Translations under genes and position numbers: made by a program | NCBI GenBank assembly: GCA_903921605.1 | Contig: CAIXQV010000234.1 | Coordinates: 1-52,060, forward strand | DNA length: 52,060 nucleotides | Origin: an uncultured Planctomycetaceae bacterium | GTDB taxonomy: Bacteria > Planctomycetota > Planctomycetia > Planctomycetales > Planctomycetaceae | Direction: 5' to 3' | Shown: one piece after another, positions 52,001 to 52,060 of the stretch | How positions within the stretch are numbered: position 1 is the stretch's first letter | Layout of the letters: every line of letters begins with the position of its first letter | Notes under the pieces: model-generated | What the model saw: the letters and a program-made list of their open reading frames with translations, nothing else | Databases searched by the model: none | Told to the model about the DNA's origin: nothing

Positions 52001-52060
52001 ACGATCCTGACAGAGTCGCTGGGACAACTCGCTGCGTTTTATCGAGACCATGGGAAAGAA
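49013..52060 (+). CDS. DUF1549/DUF1553 protein with cytochrome c and LamG-like domains (3' end outside window)
   Basis: The gene runs past the window end; 1016 codons are present without a stop. A signal peptide (FTIPLLCFSLLVSSVFG) precedes a planctomycete cytochrome c-like domain with C41-x-x-C44-H45 (CFACHG). DUF1549 follows (RRASFDITGLPPKWEQVEAF, GRYWLDYARYADTHGIHFDN), with a second heme motif CATCHSHKF. Around residues 470-630 is a LamG/concanavalin-like jelly roll (FSCAAWVNVPANDGGG, VHVAVTYDGSRKASGLQVYI), a typical carbohydrate- or ligand-binding fold. DUF1553 begins near ~740 (TTRVTVNRLWQEVFGMGLV) and continues to the edge (RERTNTPMQALVTMND). It is a paralogue of the protein at 39670-42855. 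Export to the periplasm and a redox or glycan-related role are inferred. Confidence 0.92.
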   Translation, partial: MSAIRCFTIPLLCFSLLVSSVFGQDAIEFNRDIRPILNDACFACHGPDSASRKGELRLDQRDAAVEKAAIVEGKPEESEMIRRILSDDPEEIMPPPELKKTLSPEQKKLLADWIKSGAKYQQHWSYIAPGRPAVPTVPDAVKASHGSWPRNPIDNFVLSKLVANGLTPAEEADRHTLARRASFDITGLPPKWEQVEAFVNDKSADAYEKYVDMLLTSPQWGEHRGRYWLDYARYADTHGIHFDNYREMWAYRDWVIKAFNQNMPYDQFTIENLAGDLLPNATLDQKIASGFNRCNMTTNEGGIIDEEYAVLYTRDRTETVSAVWMGLTAGCATCHSHKFDELSQKEFYEMSAFFNNTTQAVRDGNIKDTPPIIPVPLEADRGRFTELPPLVASARAAVEERRAGARPEFNAWITTAKPETLGEPVSSEGLHFLAGLNEGDGKLLHYSLDGNAAEVALNDSAKWQDGPNGKALQVQGAACDVATVGDFEADQPFSCAAWVNVPANDGGGAMAARMEAGPGYRGWDFWMQQRRIGMHIVNAWPDKALKVVSKAQVPANEWVHVAVTYDGSRKASGLQVYINGAVQEKNIENDKLDGSTIRTETPWRIGQRAGSEAFTGALQDLRIQKRVLTAAEIDSMAKLSRFQATLVKAVDQRSEQEVNDLYAFWLKKFDAPFGEKSAALAALEKEEADIRARGTIAHIMNERTEPATAYVLFRGEYDQRRDQVFPATPAAFPAFPEAAPKNRLGFAQWLLQPEHPLTTRVTVNRLWQEVFGMGLVRTTGDLGVSGELPVNQELLDWLAVEFREGGWDVKKFVKLMVTSAAYRQSATVTQLKLETDPANRLMSRGPRFRMDAEVVRDNALAVSGLLAAKIGGPSVRPYQPDGVWESIAMIGSTTQRYTRDSGDNLYRRSLYTFIKRMAPPASLDIFNSPNRESCSVRRERTNTPMQALVTMNDEQHVEAARRFAEHILKNGGSADDQRLQFAAHQLLSRDLRADELTILTESLGQLAAFYRDHGKE

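Noticed and set aside
1..52060. CRISPR array, prophage, complete insertion sequence or plasmid origin
   Set aside because: I saw no regularly spaced direct repeats, phage structural genes, transposase, integrase or replication initiator anywhere in the window.

Overview
The window looks like chromosomal DNA from a planctomycete (Planctomycetota, probably order Planctomycetales). The evidence is protein content typical of that phylum: a DUF1501 protein, two large DUF1549/DUF1553 proteins with planctomycete-type cytochrome c motifs, a SecA of about 1175 residues, many secreted or membrane proteins of unknown function, and several families of short palindromic intergenic repeats. Most genes have no clear Shine-Dalgarno site and lie singly or in short runs on both strands. 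KDO transferase WaaA, a TPR lipoprotein and an LptE-like lipoprotein point to a lipopolysaccharide-bearing outer membrane. I see no phage, complete insertion sequence, CRISPR array or plasmid function.

Layout. 1-4.4 kb: two minus-strand genes (YfhO-type membrane protein; zinc-ribbon/membrane protein) separated by a long nested palindrome. 4.6-10.7 kb: a DUF1501 protein, a MoaD/ThiS-like gene broken by two in-frame TGA codons, pyrB with an overlapping dihydroorotase-like pseudoenzyme, a SET-domain protein and ubiE/menG. 10.7-15.1 kb: a small secreted protein, a 620-bp non-coding stretch with strong hairpins and a terminator, an HD/GGDEF regulator and a small membrane-anchored protein. 15.2-23.8 kb: secA, waaA, thiS, recO, the TPR lipoprotein, the LptE-like lipoprotein and an unknown protein, all on the plus strand. 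24-27.7 kb: a slipin, tRNA-Met(CAU), a DUF218 protein, a glyoxalase-like protein and tRNA-Leu(UAA). 27.9-32.3 kb (minus): ribE-rsmA, guaB and a secreted unknown. 32.6-39.6 kb: a GYF-domain protein with a lysine-rich tail, YedK/HMCES, a U32 peptidase-family protein (minus), an M48 lipoprotein protease and a MoxR ATPase. 39.7-52.06 kb: a DUF1549/DUF1553 cytochrome (minus), a secreted unknown, glcF, a glycine-rich secreted protein and a second DUF1549/DUF1553 protein cut by the window end.

The genes cover ordinary metabolism (pyrimidine, purine, riboflavin, menaquinone, thiamine, glycolate), protein export, envelope assembly, and DNA repair or rRNA modification. I do not see a new multi-gene system. 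The most unusual signals are (i) a SecA whose helical-wing region carries five tandem copies of a W-x-N type unit; (ii) a dihydroorotase homologue that has lost metal ligands and overlaps pyrB, as in the PyrB-PyrC' arrangement of pseudomonads; (iii) a MoaD/ThiS-like reading frame intact to its C-terminal Gly-Gly except for two TGA codons; and (iv) at least five palindromic repeat families, one copy of which is inserted in frame in a coding sequence.
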